Shown: piece after piece, positions 33,162 to 41,960 of the stretch
Position numbering within the stretch: the stretch's first letter is position 1
Layout: every line of letters starts with the position of its first letter
Source of the DNA: Paenibacillus silvae
Lineage (GTDB): Bacteria; Bacillota; Bacilli; Paenibacillales; Paenibacillaceae
NCBI RefSeq assembly: GCF_014639235.1
Contig: NZ_BMFU01000014.1
Location: 52,804-116,803, forward strand
Length of the DNA: 64,000 nucleotides
Direction of reading: 5' to 3'
Position numbers and translations under genes: made by a program
The notes under the pieces: generated by a model
What the model was told of the DNA's origin: nothing
Databases searched by the model: none
What the model saw: only the letters and a program-made list of their open reading frames with translations

Positions 33162-34934
33162 TCAGGCTTCTGCTGGTTGCTTTGCTTCAAGCTGTAATAA
33201 AGAGAAGCCGTATGCTGCGAGATCCAGGGTCAACTTGTTCTGTCTGGCTTCAACCGGAGATGAGGTATGCAGATCACGCCAGACGTTACGATCTCCCCAT
33301 GCCAGCTCCAATGTACATGGCTCGTCAATGGCATTGAGTACAAGCAGCACGCGTTCCCCCGTCTCCGAATCTACACGCTCCATAGCGAGACAAGGGTCGC
33401 CTGCTTTGGCATAGATGATCTTCAGCTCTGCGCTACGTAAGGCGGGATGCTGTTTGCGCAGCTCGATGGTACATGTGAAAAATTCGAGCAGTTCACGGTT
33501 CTGCTTGCTTGCATCCCACTCCATACATTTGCGGCAGCCCGGATCGTATCCACCGTCCAGTCCAACCTCATCCCCATAATATACGCAAGGTGCACCCGGG
33601 TATGAGAAAAGCAACATTACGGCTAATTTCATCTTCCGCACATTCCCATCACACAAAGTCAGCAGACGTGGTGTATCGTGACTGCCAAGCAGGTTAAAGG
33701 CTGCTTCCGTAACAGGTTGTGAATACGAGGCGAGCAGTTTGCCAATCTCGTTGGCGAATCCAAGTCCGTCCAGCTTTCCATATACAGTGTAATCCAGCAC
33801 AGAGTTGGTAAAAGGGTAGTTCATGACCGCATCGAATTGATCTCCTTGCAGCCACATCAAGGAATCATGCCAGATTTCACCGAGCAGATAGGCGTCGGGT
33901 TTGATCGCTTTGACCGTCTGCCTGAATTCGCGCCAGAACTGGTGATCCACCTCATTGGCCACATCCAGCCGCCATCCATCGATATCCATCTCTTCGATCC
34001 AGAAGCGCGCAACCTCCAGCAGATAGGCTTTGACGTCGGGGTTCTCTGTGTTGAGCTTTGGCATAAGCGGCTCAAATGCAAAAGTGTCGTATGTCGGAAT
34101 GCCATCCTCTACACGTGGCGGCCAATCCTTAATGTAAAACCAATCCGCATAAGGGGAAGCAGGGCCATTCTTCATGACATCGACAAAAGGAGGGAACTCC
34201 CTTCCCGAATGATTAAACACCGCATCAAGCACAACCCGTATACCACGAGCATGGCAGGCATTCACAAGCTTTCTCAGCTGCTCATTCGTACCGAACTGAG
34301 GATCGACCTTCAGGTAATCAGCAGTATTGTATTTGTGGTTGGTTGTAGCTTCAAACAGCGGGCAGAAATAGATCGCCGTAATCCCCAGTTGACTCAGGTG
34401 GTCGAGATGATCCATCACACCCTGCAGGTCTCCACCAAAGAAATTGACCGGTGTAGGCTCACCGCCCCATGCTTCTGCACCAGCTGGAGTCAAAGCAGGA
34501 TCACCATTCGCAAAACGTTCGGGGAAAATCTGATAAAAAACAGCATCCTTAACCCATGCAGGTGGCTCAAAAATATCAACCGGATTCATGAATGGAAAAT
34601 CAAACATTTCCAGTGGATGCTCTGGCAGTGTCTGCTCAAATCCTCGTTCTGTCATCCACACAGATTCTTCCCCTTGGATAAGCTGAAAGGCATAACGCAG
34701 TCTGCGATACGGCGGAGATGTCTCGGCCTCCCAGTAGTCAAACATCTCGTCACGGGCAAAAATCCGCATAGGAATGTGCGTTATGGTCCGGTCCCAGGCA
34801 TATTTGTCACCTGTAATCGCAATAACGGCATCCAGATCCCCTCGTTTGGATCGTAAGCGAAGATGCATGGTGTTACGGTTGTACGCATAAGACCAGTTCA
34901 GTTTGGGACGGTGGTAGATCGCTTCCAACATCAT
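33162..34934 (-). CDS. Cyclomaltodextrinase/neopullulanase (GH13_20-like)
   Basis: 590 residues: an N-terminal CBM34-like beta domain (about 1-120, AYNRNTMHLRLRSKRGDLDA), the GH13 barrel, and a C-terminal beta domain. The catalytic Asp (GWRLDVANE), Glu (LLGEIWH) and Asp (LLGSHDTPR) motifs are present. There is no signal peptide, so it works in the cytoplasm on imported cyclodextrins, pullulan fragments or maltodextrins. The ATG at 34934 follows AAGGAGTGATTTTC. Together with the secreted CGTase and the importer it completes a cyclodextrin route, though it is not in the same operon. Confidence 0.9.
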   Translation of the reverse strand: MMLEAIYHRPKLNWSYAYNRNTMHLRLRSKRGDLDAVIAITGDKYAWDRTITHIPMRIFARDEMFDYWEAETSPPYRRLRYAFQLIQGEESVWMTERGFEQTLPEHPLEMFDFPFMNPVDIFEPPAWVKDAVFYQIFPERFANGDPALTPAGAEAWGGEPTPVNFFGGDLQGVMDHLDHLSQLGITAIYFCPLFEATTNHKYNTADYLKVDPQFGTNEQLRKLVNACHARGIRVVLDAVFNHSGREFPPFVDVMKNGPASPYADWFYIKDWPPRVEDGIPTYDTFAFEPLMPKLNTENPDVKAYLLEVARFWIEEMDIDGWRLDVANEVDHQFWREFRQTVKAIKPDAYLLGEIWHDSLMWLQGDQFDAVMNYPFTNSVLDYTVYGKLDGLGFANEIGKLLASYSQPVTEAAFNLLGSHDTPRLLTLCDGNVRKMKLAVMLLFSYPGAPCVYYGDEVGLDGGYDPGCRKCMEWDASKQNRELLEFFTCTIELRKQHPALRSAELKIIYAKAGDPCLAMERVDSETGERVLLVLNAIDEPCTLELAWGDRNVWRDLHTSSPVEARQNKLTLDLAAYGFSLLQLEAKQPAEA

Positions 34935-35007
34935 GAAAATCACTCCTTGGCACATGGATATAAAAGCAAATCAGGCTACAAACGCCGCTAAAAATACTAC
35001 TGGAAAA

Positions 35008-35052
35008 CGCAAAAAAGGCACAGCCTCTAACGTTCACGAGGTTGTACCTTTC
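35008..35052 (-). terminator. Terminator of the secreted 191-residue protein gene
   Basis: On the minus strand AAAGGTACAACCTC / GAGGCTGTGCCTTTTTT forms a stem followed by a T run. Confidence 0.8.
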
Positions 35053-35156
35053 GGCAGCATAGCCTTTGGATTATATCGCTATTATACGAATTGTTTTTGC
35101 AAAAGAAAACACTTTTTTTCCTTATTTATCAATTAACTGTTATCCAGAAGACAGGA

Positions 35157-35732
35157 TTAAAACTCATACCCCAGCTTTTCTGCGTATTTCTGAACTTCTT
35201 TAAGATACTGCTCAATGCTCTTCTTGCCTGCAGCAACCTTGTCATTGCCTTGCTTGAGGAACGTGCTGTTTACCTTTGTTTTGGAAACCGCCTTTTTGAA
35301 CAATTGATAGGCCTCCAGCTGTGCGTAGCTGCCTCTGATCAATTTGTCATGAATTTTTTTCAGCTCTGCATTTTCCGGCTTGATCTGCTTCAGCATGGAA
35401 ACATACTTCGTGTAATTTGGAATAGCTGTATTGTTTAATGTCAGAAAGATAGATTTACGATTCGAAGAGGTGATGTATGTACTTCCGCCTACGGCGTCCA
35501 ACGCTTTCTTTTCATATACACCAGCTGCGTCCAGTGCGTCAATATAATCGAGAAGATCCTGCTCATCCGCTGTCAGTTCCTGTTCTTCCGGGCTGCCATT
35601 ATCTACGTTGACTTCTTCATCCGAAGTTACTGTTGTGCTGTCTGCCGCTGAAGCATAATGCCCGGCTGGAACAAATACGCCGCCTAACAATGCGATACTC
35701 ATCAGGATCGCTAGAACCCAATTCTTTTTCAT
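35157..35732 (-). CDS. Secreted protein of unknown function
   Basis: 191 residues with a clear signal peptide (MKKNWVLAILMSIALLGGVF, cleavage near ASA-AD) followed by an acidic linker and a lysine-rich helical domain. I do not recognise the family. It is monocistronic with a GACAGGGGACAG ribosome site and its own terminator. A surface or spore-associated helical protein is possible but unsupported. Confidence 0.75.
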   Translation of the reverse strand: MKKNWVLAILMSIALLGGVFVPAGHYASAADSTTVTSDEEVNVDNGSPEEQELTADEQDLLDYIDALDAAGVYEKKALDAVGGSTYITSSNRKSIFLTLNNTAIPNYTKYVSMLKQIKPENAELKKIHDKLIRGSYAQLEAYQLFKKAVSKTKVNSTFLKQGNDKVAAGKKSIEQYLKEVQKYAEKLGYEF

Positions 35733-36181
35733 GTTAACTGTCCCCTGTCTCTATAAATGTGATTTTATACCAAGGGATAATCTAACATATAAGCAGGTTG
35801 AAATACAGGAATTATTTAGAAAATAAAGCTTATCCAATCATTGTATAAATCTATTTTACTCTTACAAAAAAGAGATGTGATGCATAATCATAAGTTAATA
35901 TGAATATCTCATCTTTCACAAACGAAACGAAAGCAAAGGGGGTATAGCAGCGATAATAAAAAAGATAAATTTTACATATATGGTTTTGTTAAAAGTATGG
36001 ATTCATATTATATAGGTTGATTCAAAATGCCTTTAATAGAAGCATTCTATAAGATGGAATGACAAAATAACATCATGAATGTTTTACCAAATTAAAGCTT
36101 GTCTAAATGAAAGTTCTCCATTACAATACAAATGATAATGAGATTCAATATCATTTAGGAAGAAAAGGGGAGAGACATTCC
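35733..36181 (+). other. Promoter region of the siderophore importer
   Basis: AT-rich, no gene. It contains the promoter at 36099-36127 and the Fur box at 36131-36156. Confidence 0.6.
36099..36156 (+). promoter_or_regulatory. Fur-controlled promoter of the importer
   Basis: TTGTCT, 17-bp spacer, TACAAT (36099-36127), followed directly by a Fur-box-like palindrome AATGATAATGAGATTCAATA plus TCATTT (36131-36156). Fur bound here would cover the start site, giving iron repression. Confidence 0.75.
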
Positions 36182-37195
36182 ATGCTTCAATTCAAGAAAA
36201 AATTATATATTTATGCAGCGCTTATTCTTATGATTTCGCTGCTGGCTGGTTGTGCTTCCGGAGGGTCGGGCAGCACCAATACAGCAAGCTCTGCAACAAG
36301 CAGCAGCACCGAAGGCAGCACAGATAAAGATACCTCTGCCAAGGCAGCAGATGAGACCCGGGTCATCAAACATGCGATGGGTGAAGCCACAATCAAAGGC
36401 ACTCCGCAACGGATCGTAACGCTGTTCCAGGGGGCGAACGATGTGGTTGTTGCTCTCGGTGTGAAGCCGGTAGGTGTCGTTGAATCATGGGTTCAGCAGC
36501 CGGTGTATGAATATCTGCGTAAAGACCTCGACGGTGTACCTCAAGTCGGTCAGGAATCCCAGCCGAATCTGGAGGAGATCAACAAGCTGAAGCCGGACCT
36601 GATTATTGCAACGAAGATCAGAGATGAAGAGATATACGATCAGCTGTCTCAGATTGCACCTACCGTAGTGACTGAAACGTTGTTTGATTGGAAAGAAACG
36701 TTGAAGCTGGTTGGGGAGTCCCTGAATAAAACGCAAGAGGCTGACAAGTTGCTCGCAGACTGGGAAACACGTGTCGCTGACTTCAAAGAGAAGATGGGCG
36801 ACCGCCTCCCGATCGAAGCAACGATTACCAACTTTAGAGCGGATCAGGTTCGCATTTTCTATATGGGCTACGCGGGGAAAATTTTGAAAGAGCTCGGCTT
36901 CACAAGACCTGCAGGGCATGATCAGGATACATGGGGCGTGCAGCTGGCTTCCAAAGAGAACATTCCGGATATGAATGCAGATATGATCTTTAACTTCAAC
37001 TCGGGTACTGATGCCGCTGCGATTGAGAAGAACTATAAAGATTGGACGAGCAGTCCATTGTGGAAAAACCTCGATGCGGTGAAAAACAATCAGCTCTACC
37101 AGGTGGACGAGGTTGCCTGGAATATGGCGGGCGGATACACGTCAGCCAATATGATGCTGGATGATTTATACAAGATTTTCAACCTGAATAAGTAA
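36182..37195 (+). CDS. Iron-siderophore-binding lipoprotein
   Basis: 337 residues. A signal peptide with lipobox LLAGC (Cys24), a Ser/Thr-rich linker, then a FecB/FhuD-type (class III) binding fold: TPQRIVTLFQGANDVVVALG, KPDLIIATKIRDEE, and the C-terminal YTSANMMLDDL helix. I placed the start at 36182 after AAAAGGGGAGAGACATTCC. The Fur promoter and the FecCD/FecE genes that follow identify it as the receptor for a ferric siderophore, probably the product of the adjoining biosynthetic operon. Confidence 0.9.
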   Translation: MLQFKKKLYIYAALILMISLLAGCASGGSGSTNTASSATSSSTEGSTDKDTSAKAADETRVIKHAMGEATIKGTPQRIVTLFQGANDVVVALGVKPVGVVESWVQQPVYEYLRKDLDGVPQVGQESQPNLEEINKLKPDLIIATKIRDEEIYDQLSQIAPTVVTETLFDWKETLKLVGESLNKTQEADKLLADWETRVADFKEKMGDRLPIEATITNFRADQVRIFYMGYAGKILKELGFTRPAGHDQDTWGVQLASKENIPDMNADMIFNFNSGTDAAAIEKNYKDWTSSPLWKNLDAVKNNQLYQVDEVAWNMAGGYTSANMMLDDLYKIFNLNK

Positions 37196-37205
37196 TAACA
37201 GCAGC

Positions 37206-37268
37206 AGGACCTGCCATGCACCAGAACATTCGCAAGCGAAGTGAATGGGCAGGCTGGTCCTTTTTCAT
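37206..37268 (+). terminator. Hairpin between binding-protein and permease genes
   Basis: AGGACCtGCC...GGCAGGCTGGTCC followed by TTTTTCATTTT. It would let the binding protein be made in excess over the permeases. Confidence 0.7.
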
Positions 37269-37291
37269 TTTACAGATGAGAGAGTGAGTGT

Positions 37292-38305
37292 ATGTTTCCC
37301 CTTTTTACCAAAGCGAGTGCCAAAACATACGGGTTGATCGCATTATTTCTGCTCATGCTGCTTGCGGCGTTTGTCAGTATGATGCTGGGCCGCACCCATA
37401 TTACACTTCATATGCTCTGGCAGGTCTGGCATGCCTACGATGAAACTTCAGTTGAACAGGTGGTGCTTATGACCGAACGTTTACCGCGTACTGTCATTGC
37501 CGCTGTTGTAGGTGCAAGCCTTGCAGCTGCCGGGGCACTGATGCAGGCGCTGACACGTAATCCACTGGCATCTCCGAGTGTATTCGGAATTAACTCAGGT
37601 GCTATTTTCTTTATTGTGATTGCCGTTGTTGTGTTATCCGTGTCCTCTCTGACCACGATGATGTGGTTTGGATTCGCAGGAGCAGCCATTTCCGCCGCTA
37701 TTGTGTATGGTCTTGGCTCCCTTGGGCGCGATGGTCTGACACCAATCAAAATTGTGCTCGCGGGGACGGCCATCTCAGCCTTGTTTGCCTCCTTTACCCA
37801 GGCGATTCTGGTGCTGGATGGCACAGGATTGCAGGATGTACTGTTCTGGCTTGCCGGTTCCGTAAGCGGACGAACACTGGAAATGTTGTATCCTGTGCTG
37901 CCGTACATGGCTGCGGCCGCGCTAGTTTCTCTTTTTATGGGGCGGGCGATCAATCTGCTCTTGACCGGGGATGACATTGCCAAAGGCATGGGACAGAATG
38001 TTTTGCTGGTTAAGGTGCTGATGGGCTTTGTGGTTGTCCTGCTTGCAGGTGGATCTGTTGCGGTAGCAGGTTCTATTGGACTGGTTGGGCTGGTTGTCCC
38101 CCATATCATGCGTGCCTTGGTCGGCAATGACTATCGCTGGCTTGTGCCGTACTGCTTCGCAGGCGGAGCCATTCTGCTCATGTCTGCCGATGTGGTGGCA
38201 AGGCTGGTTATCATGCCGCAAGAGGTACCGCTGGGTGTAATGACGGCTCTGATTGGCGGACCTTTCTTCGTATACATTGCCCGTAAGGGGGTAACGAAGA
38301 TATGA
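37292..38305 (+). CDS. Ferric siderophore ABC permease (FecCD family), first
   Basis: 337 residues and about nine or ten membrane segments. Family markers include RLPRTVIAAVVGASLAAAGA, LMQALTRNPLASPSVFGI and GLVGLVVPHIMRALVG. It overlaps the next permease by ATGA. It forms the heterodimeric channel of the importer. Confidence 0.93.
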   Translation: MFPLFTKASAKTYGLIALFLLMLLAAFVSMMLGRTHITLHMLWQVWHAYDETSVEQVVLMTERLPRTVIAAVVGASLAAAGALMQALTRNPLASPSVFGINSGAIFFIVIAVVVLSVSSLTTMMWFGFAGAAISAAIVYGLGSLGRDGLTPIKIVLAGTAISALFASFTQAILVLDGTGLQDVLFWLAGSVSGRTLEMLYPVLPYMAAAALVSLFMGRAINLLLTGDDIAKGMGQNVLLVKVLMGFVVVLLAGGSVAVAGSIGLVGLVVPHIMRALVGNDYRWLVPYCFAGGAILLMSADVVARLVIMPQEVPLGVMTALIGGPFFVYIARKGVTKI

Positions 38306-39345
38306 AGAAGATGCTGACGTATCGTAATAAAAAGGATACCGTGTCGATGCAGGTGGAGCGCAAATCCATGCTGGTTATCTCCGTGTGTGTCATTCTGTTT
38401 CTGGCAGCCGTCATTGTCGGAACAAGTCTAGGCAGTGACTTTATTGCGCCGTGGGATGTGCTGCGAACGATCCTGGGATTGAACGCAGGCGAGCATGATT
38501 TTGTCGTGCTTACGCTGCGTTTGCCGCGTGTATTGTTATCGCTGCTTGTAGGTGCCGCACTTGGCATGTCGGGTGCACTGTTACAGGGCATTATTCGTAA
38601 CCCGCTCGCTTCACCGGATGTGATCGGTATAACGGGCGGGGCTGCCGTAGCTGCGGTAGGGTTCGTATCATTGCTGGGCGGAGCTTTGAGTATCAAGCTG
38701 TTGCCGCTATTCGCGGTCGTCGGTGCGCTGGCCACGGCTTTCATTATTTATGTGCTGGCCTGGAAAAAGGGAGTTACACCGATCCGGCTTGTGCTGATTG
38801 GCATCGGCGTATCGGGTATAACCGGGGCAGGTACAACCTTTATGCTTATTTTGAGCCCGTTCTATACAGCCACTCAGGCTTATATCTGGCTGACGGGCAG
38901 CATCTACGGAGCCACCTGGACAGATATCAAGACGATACTGCCTGTTGTTGTCATCGTTGTGCCACTGGCCATCTGGTTAGCCCGGAGCCTGAATGCACAG
39001 GAATTCGGGGATGATCTGGCTACGGGGCTTGGCGTCAAGGTGCAGTGGCACCGGTCTGCGCTGCTGTTATGCAGTGTACTGCTTGCGGGAATTGCCGTGT
39101 CGGTAGCCGGGACAATCGGTTTTGTCGGTCTGATTGCACCGCATATCGCAAGAAAGCTGGTTGGACGTATGTTTGGCAGTCTGCTGCTCGTGTCCGGTTT
39201 TGTCGGGGCGTTACTTGTATGCGCGGCTGATCTGATTGCACGAACGGCATTTCTGCCGCTTGATGTTCCGGCCGGGGTATTTACCGCAGGCATTGGCGCA
39301 CCGTTTTTCCTGTATCTGCTGTTCAAAAATCGAAATCAATATTAA
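38302..39345 (+). CDS. Ferric siderophore ABC permease (FecCD family), second
   Basis: 347 residues, the same family as its neighbour: RLPRVLLSLLVGAALGMSGA, LLQGIIRNPLASPDVIGITG and GFVGLIAPHIARKLVG. Translationally coupled to the first permease, and followed 12 bases later by the ATPase gene. Confidence 0.93.
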   Translation: MKKMLTYRNKKDTVSMQVERKSMLVISVCVILFLAAVIVGTSLGSDFIAPWDVLRTILGLNAGEHDFVVLTLRLPRVLLSLLVGAALGMSGALLQGIIRNPLASPDVIGITGGAAVAAVGFVSLLGGALSIKLLPLFAVVGALATAFIIYVLAWKKGVTPIRLVLIGIGVSGITGAGTTFMLILSPFYTATQAYIWLTGSIYGATWTDIKTILPVVVIVVPLAIWLARSLNAQEFGDDLATGLGVKVQWHRSALLLCSVLLAGIAVSVAGTIGFVGLIAPHIARKLVGRMFGSLLLVSGFVGALLVCAADLIARTAFLPLDVPAGVFTAGIGAPFFLYLLFKNRNQY

Positions 39346-39357
39346 GGAGGAGAAGCC

Positions 39358-40185
39358 GTGAGTATTCTGAAGGCCAAGGAGCTTACCATCTCCTATGGAG
39401 CAGAGCCTGTTATTGAGAATTTGAACCTGATCATTCCCAAGGGAGAAATCACGGTGCTGATCGGCAGTAATGGCTGCGGCAAGTCTACACTGCTGCGTAC
39501 AATGGCAAGATTGTTGAAAGCCAGTGCGGGTACCGTGCTGCTTGATGGCGAAGAGATCGCCAAGCTGCCGACCAAAGAAATTTCAAGACGCATGTCTATT
39601 TTGCCGCAGGGGCCAACGGCGCCAGAAGGGCTTACAGTGAGCCAGTTGGTTCGCCAGGGGCGATATCCACACCAGACATGGCTGAAGCAGTGGTCGCGTG
39701 AGGATGAGCGCATGGTGGAGCTGGCTCTGGAATCCACGCATCTGACGGCTCTGGCTGATCGGCCGGTAGATGCCCTGTCGGGTGGCCAGCGTCAGCGTGC
39801 ATGGATTGCCATGACGCTTGCCCAGGGGACAGAAACACTTTTACTGGACGAGCCTACAACGTATCTGGATATGACCCATCAGATTGATATTCTGGATCTG
39901 CTGTTTGAGTTGAACGAGAAGGAAGGGCGTACCATCGTTATGGTGCTGCACGACCTGAATCTGGCCTGCCGGTATGCACACCATATTGTGGCGGTGCACA
40001 ACAAGTCGATCTATGCGGAAGGTAAACCGGAGGACATTATTACTCGCGAGCTTGTGCGCAACGTTTTTCAGATGGAATGTGACATCGCTGTTGATCCGTT
40101 ATTCGGTACGCCGACCTGTATCCCGCACGGAAGAGGAAGGAAGCTGAATGCAGAGCAGCGTCATTATACACAGCTTGCTAGATGA
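39358..40185 (+). CDS. Ferric siderophore ABC ATPase (FecE/FhuC family)
   Basis: 275 residues with Walker A (GSNGCGKSTLLR), signature LSGGQRQRAW and Walker B (LLLDEPTTYLD) followed by the switch His in VLHDLNLA. It starts with GTG behind AAGGAGGAGAAGCC. It powers the import of the ferric siderophore. The gene is the last of the importer operon. Confidence 0.94.
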   Translation: MSILKAKELTISYGAEPVIENLNLIIPKGEITVLIGSNGCGKSTLLRTMARLLKASAGTVLLDGEEIAKLPTKEISRRMSILPQGPTAPEGLTVSQLVRQGRYPHQTWLKQWSREDERMVELALESTHLTALADRPVDALSGGQRQRAWIAMTLAQGTETLLLDEPTTYLDMTHQIDILDLLFELNEKEGRTIVMVLHDLNLACRYAHHIVAVHNKSIYAEGKPEDIITRELVRNVFQMECDIAVDPLFGTPTCIPHGRGRKLNAEQRHYTQLAR

Positions 40186-40500
40186 GCGGCAGGTTTATGT
40201 ATCATTAACTGGTTTTTTACATGAACTACAACTCACATATCCCCCACGCAGTTACAAAACTTCGTCATCACGGCGATAACAGAGCAGGCGAGTAGAAGAA
40301 CATTCAAGTTATAACTCGCCCGTTTTGTTATGCCTTTTTTTGATCCCTACAAACAGCCTTAGTGTGAGAGTCTCCTCTTAAAAGAACTATTTTTACCTTT
40401 AAAGTTTTATATTGACAATCTGTCGAGAATTGCCATAAAATAGATTTTGCATGATATTGATAATCATTATCAATAAATTCAACCGATAGAAAGGTCGGAT
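40186..40500 (+). other. Gap between importer and siderophore biosynthesis operons
   Basis: No gene. A hairpin (caggcgagt...actcgcccg + tttt) at about 40285-40328 ends the importer operon. The biosynthetic promoter and Fur box follow at 40412-40475. Confidence 0.7.
40412..40475 (+). promoter_or_regulatory. Fur-controlled promoter of the siderophore biosynthesis operon
   Basis: TTGACA, 18-bp spacer, TAAAAT (40412-40441), then a 21-bp Fur palindrome at 40455-40475 centred on TTGATAATCATTATCAA, perfect apart from the central base. It sits 25 bp before the ATP-grasp gene. Confidence 0.9.
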
Positions 40501-41535
40501 ATGAACTTCATGAGCACAAGTGACTCCGTATTTCCGAAAGGCATGGAAAACTTGCAGAATCGGCTGATTTTGCATAAAGCGAGAGAAATGGGCATTCGTT
40601 GTGAACCGCTTGTGGATGGATGCGAGGATTTCCTGAAGCTGTCGCTGGAACACAAGCAGGTCATCATTAACAAAACAAGAACACATCGTCTGCCGCTGAT
40701 CGCCGGACTGCTTGCCAAGAACAAACAGGCGTGTAATCTGCTGCTGCAGGAGCAGGGCATGCCAGTCCCGCCACATATCGTTGTGACGGCAATGGGGCAA
40801 GAAGCGGAGGCTTTTCTGGGACAACATGGCTCCATCGTGGTCAAACCGCTGGATGCGAGCAGCAGTCAGGGGGTCACACTGGATGTGCGTACCGATGCTG
40901 AACTGAACCAGGCCATTCAACTCGCCGCCGGGTTCGGCAGCGGAATACTGCTGCAGCAGTATGTCATTGGAACGGATTACCGGGTGCTGATCATTAATGA
41001 GCAGGTTGCCGCAGTTAACCAATACCGGCCTGTTTACGTAGTAGGCAATGGCCGCTCATCTGTAAGGGAACTTATTGAGACGCTGAACAACAGCCGGATT
41101 ATGGAGACAGAAATCGGAAGGGTTGAAGCTTTTCCCGAGATTGAACTGCATCATGAGTTGGCGGTTGTACGTTTGTTGAACGTTCTTCGCAAGCAAGGTG
41201 TAAGTCTTGATGACGTGCCCCTTGGGGGGAAAGAAATCGAACTGTATGATCTGCGGAATTCGGCAGCCGGGAAGATTAGTGAATATTACTGTGATTGTAT
41301 GGAGCATATCCATCCTGATAATGCCCGTATGATGGTTCAGGCTGCAAGGGCGCTCCGGATCGATGTTGCCGGTATAGACGTGCGTTGTAAGGACATCCGT
41401 GTTCCTGTGACATCCGCACAAGGAGGTATTTTGGAGGTGAACGCTTTGCCGGATCTGACACATCATGTTTATCCGCATGGCGGGACAACAAGGGACGTTG
41501 TGCGTCAATATCTGGAATATGTATGTCACAGTTAA
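40501..41535 (+). CDS. ATP-grasp ligase in the siderophore operon (cyanophycin-synthetase-like)
   Basis: 344 residues with the ATP-grasp plan: SIVVKPLDASSSQGVTLDV (ATP-binding Lys and Ser/Gly loop), GILLQQYVIGTDYRVLIIN, and metal ligands in GGILEVNALPDLTHHVYPHG. The closest look is to the ATP-grasp half of cyanophycin synthetase and similar amino-acid ligases, which form a carboxyl-phosphate and then an amide. It is the first gene after the best Fur box in the window. Staphyloferrin B operons have no such gene, so it probably adds an amino acid or forms an extra amide. Confidence 0.8.
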   Translation: MNFMSTSDSVFPKGMENLQNRLILHKAREMGIRCEPLVDGCEDFLKLSLEHKQVIINKTRTHRLPLIAGLLAKNKQACNLLLQEQGMPVPPHIVVTAMGQEAEAFLGQHGSIVVKPLDASSSQGVTLDVRTDAELNQAIQLAAGFGSGILLQQYVIGTDYRVLIINEQVAAVNQYRPVYVVGNGRSSVRELIETLNNSRIMETEIGRVEAFPEIELHHELAVVRLLNVLRKQGVSLDDVPLGGKEIELYDLRNSAAGKISEYYCDCMEHIHPDNARMMVQAARALRIDVAGIDVRCKDIRVPVTSAQGGILEVNALPDLTHHVYPHGGTTRDVVRQYLEYVCHS

Positions 41536-41960
41536 CGGCCGATAGTTAGCGGTAATTAACGTTTAGATATCCCAGGAGCTGAAAGCTGCGCTAACGGCTC
41601 ATATCAGGATCATGTTCTCAATGACCAATAGATCAGTAAAGAACCCGTTTGGTGCTATATAAATTAAATGATTCATTTACACGTTAACGGAGAGCACAGA
41701 AAAAACCTGAAAAAGCGGAGCGGTCGCCTGAAAGCTTTCTGCAAGAAAGCTGCATCGGAAGCATACGCTTATCACCGGATTTTCCCTTTAGAGAAGGGAA
41801 TTCAAAAAAATCTGGGGATAACCGCTACTCTCCAGGTTATTCTGTCATCGGAGTGGATGGTGTAAAATCTTTAGTTCAACTTATATAGCAAAGAACCAGT
41901 ACCAAGCAAATGAACAGGCATTCTCTAGCCTGAATTGATGATAAGGGGCGTTTAACAATT
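41536..41960. other. Gap inside the siderophore operon
   Basis: No credible gene: a 65-codon frame at 41668 lacks a ribosome site and runs through hairpins. Its right part is the structured segment listed separately (41712-41870). Confidence 0.6.
41712..41870 (+). ncRNA. Structured leader or dispersed repeat, three hairpins
   Basis: Three successive hairpins: AGCTTTC-tgcaa-GAAAGCT (41733-41751), TTCCCTT-tagag-AAGGGAA (41782-41800) and GATAACC...GGTTATT (41817-41841). They are joined by purine-rich single strands, ending about 90 bp before the aminotransferase gene. There is no terminator T run. It could be a leader RNA or a dispersed repeat; I recall similar text from other Paenibacillus intergenic regions but cannot verify this here. 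Confidence 0.45.

Noticed and set aside
32905..33337. Open frames on both strands through the 14-bp array, encoding repeated peptides
   Set aside because: A 14-bp unit without stop codons is open in several frames by itself. There is no ribosome site, and the array overlaps a terminator.
41668..41865. 65-codon frame in the siderophore operon gap
   Set aside because: No ribosome site, no protein-like pattern, and it runs across three hairpins, which explain the sequence better.
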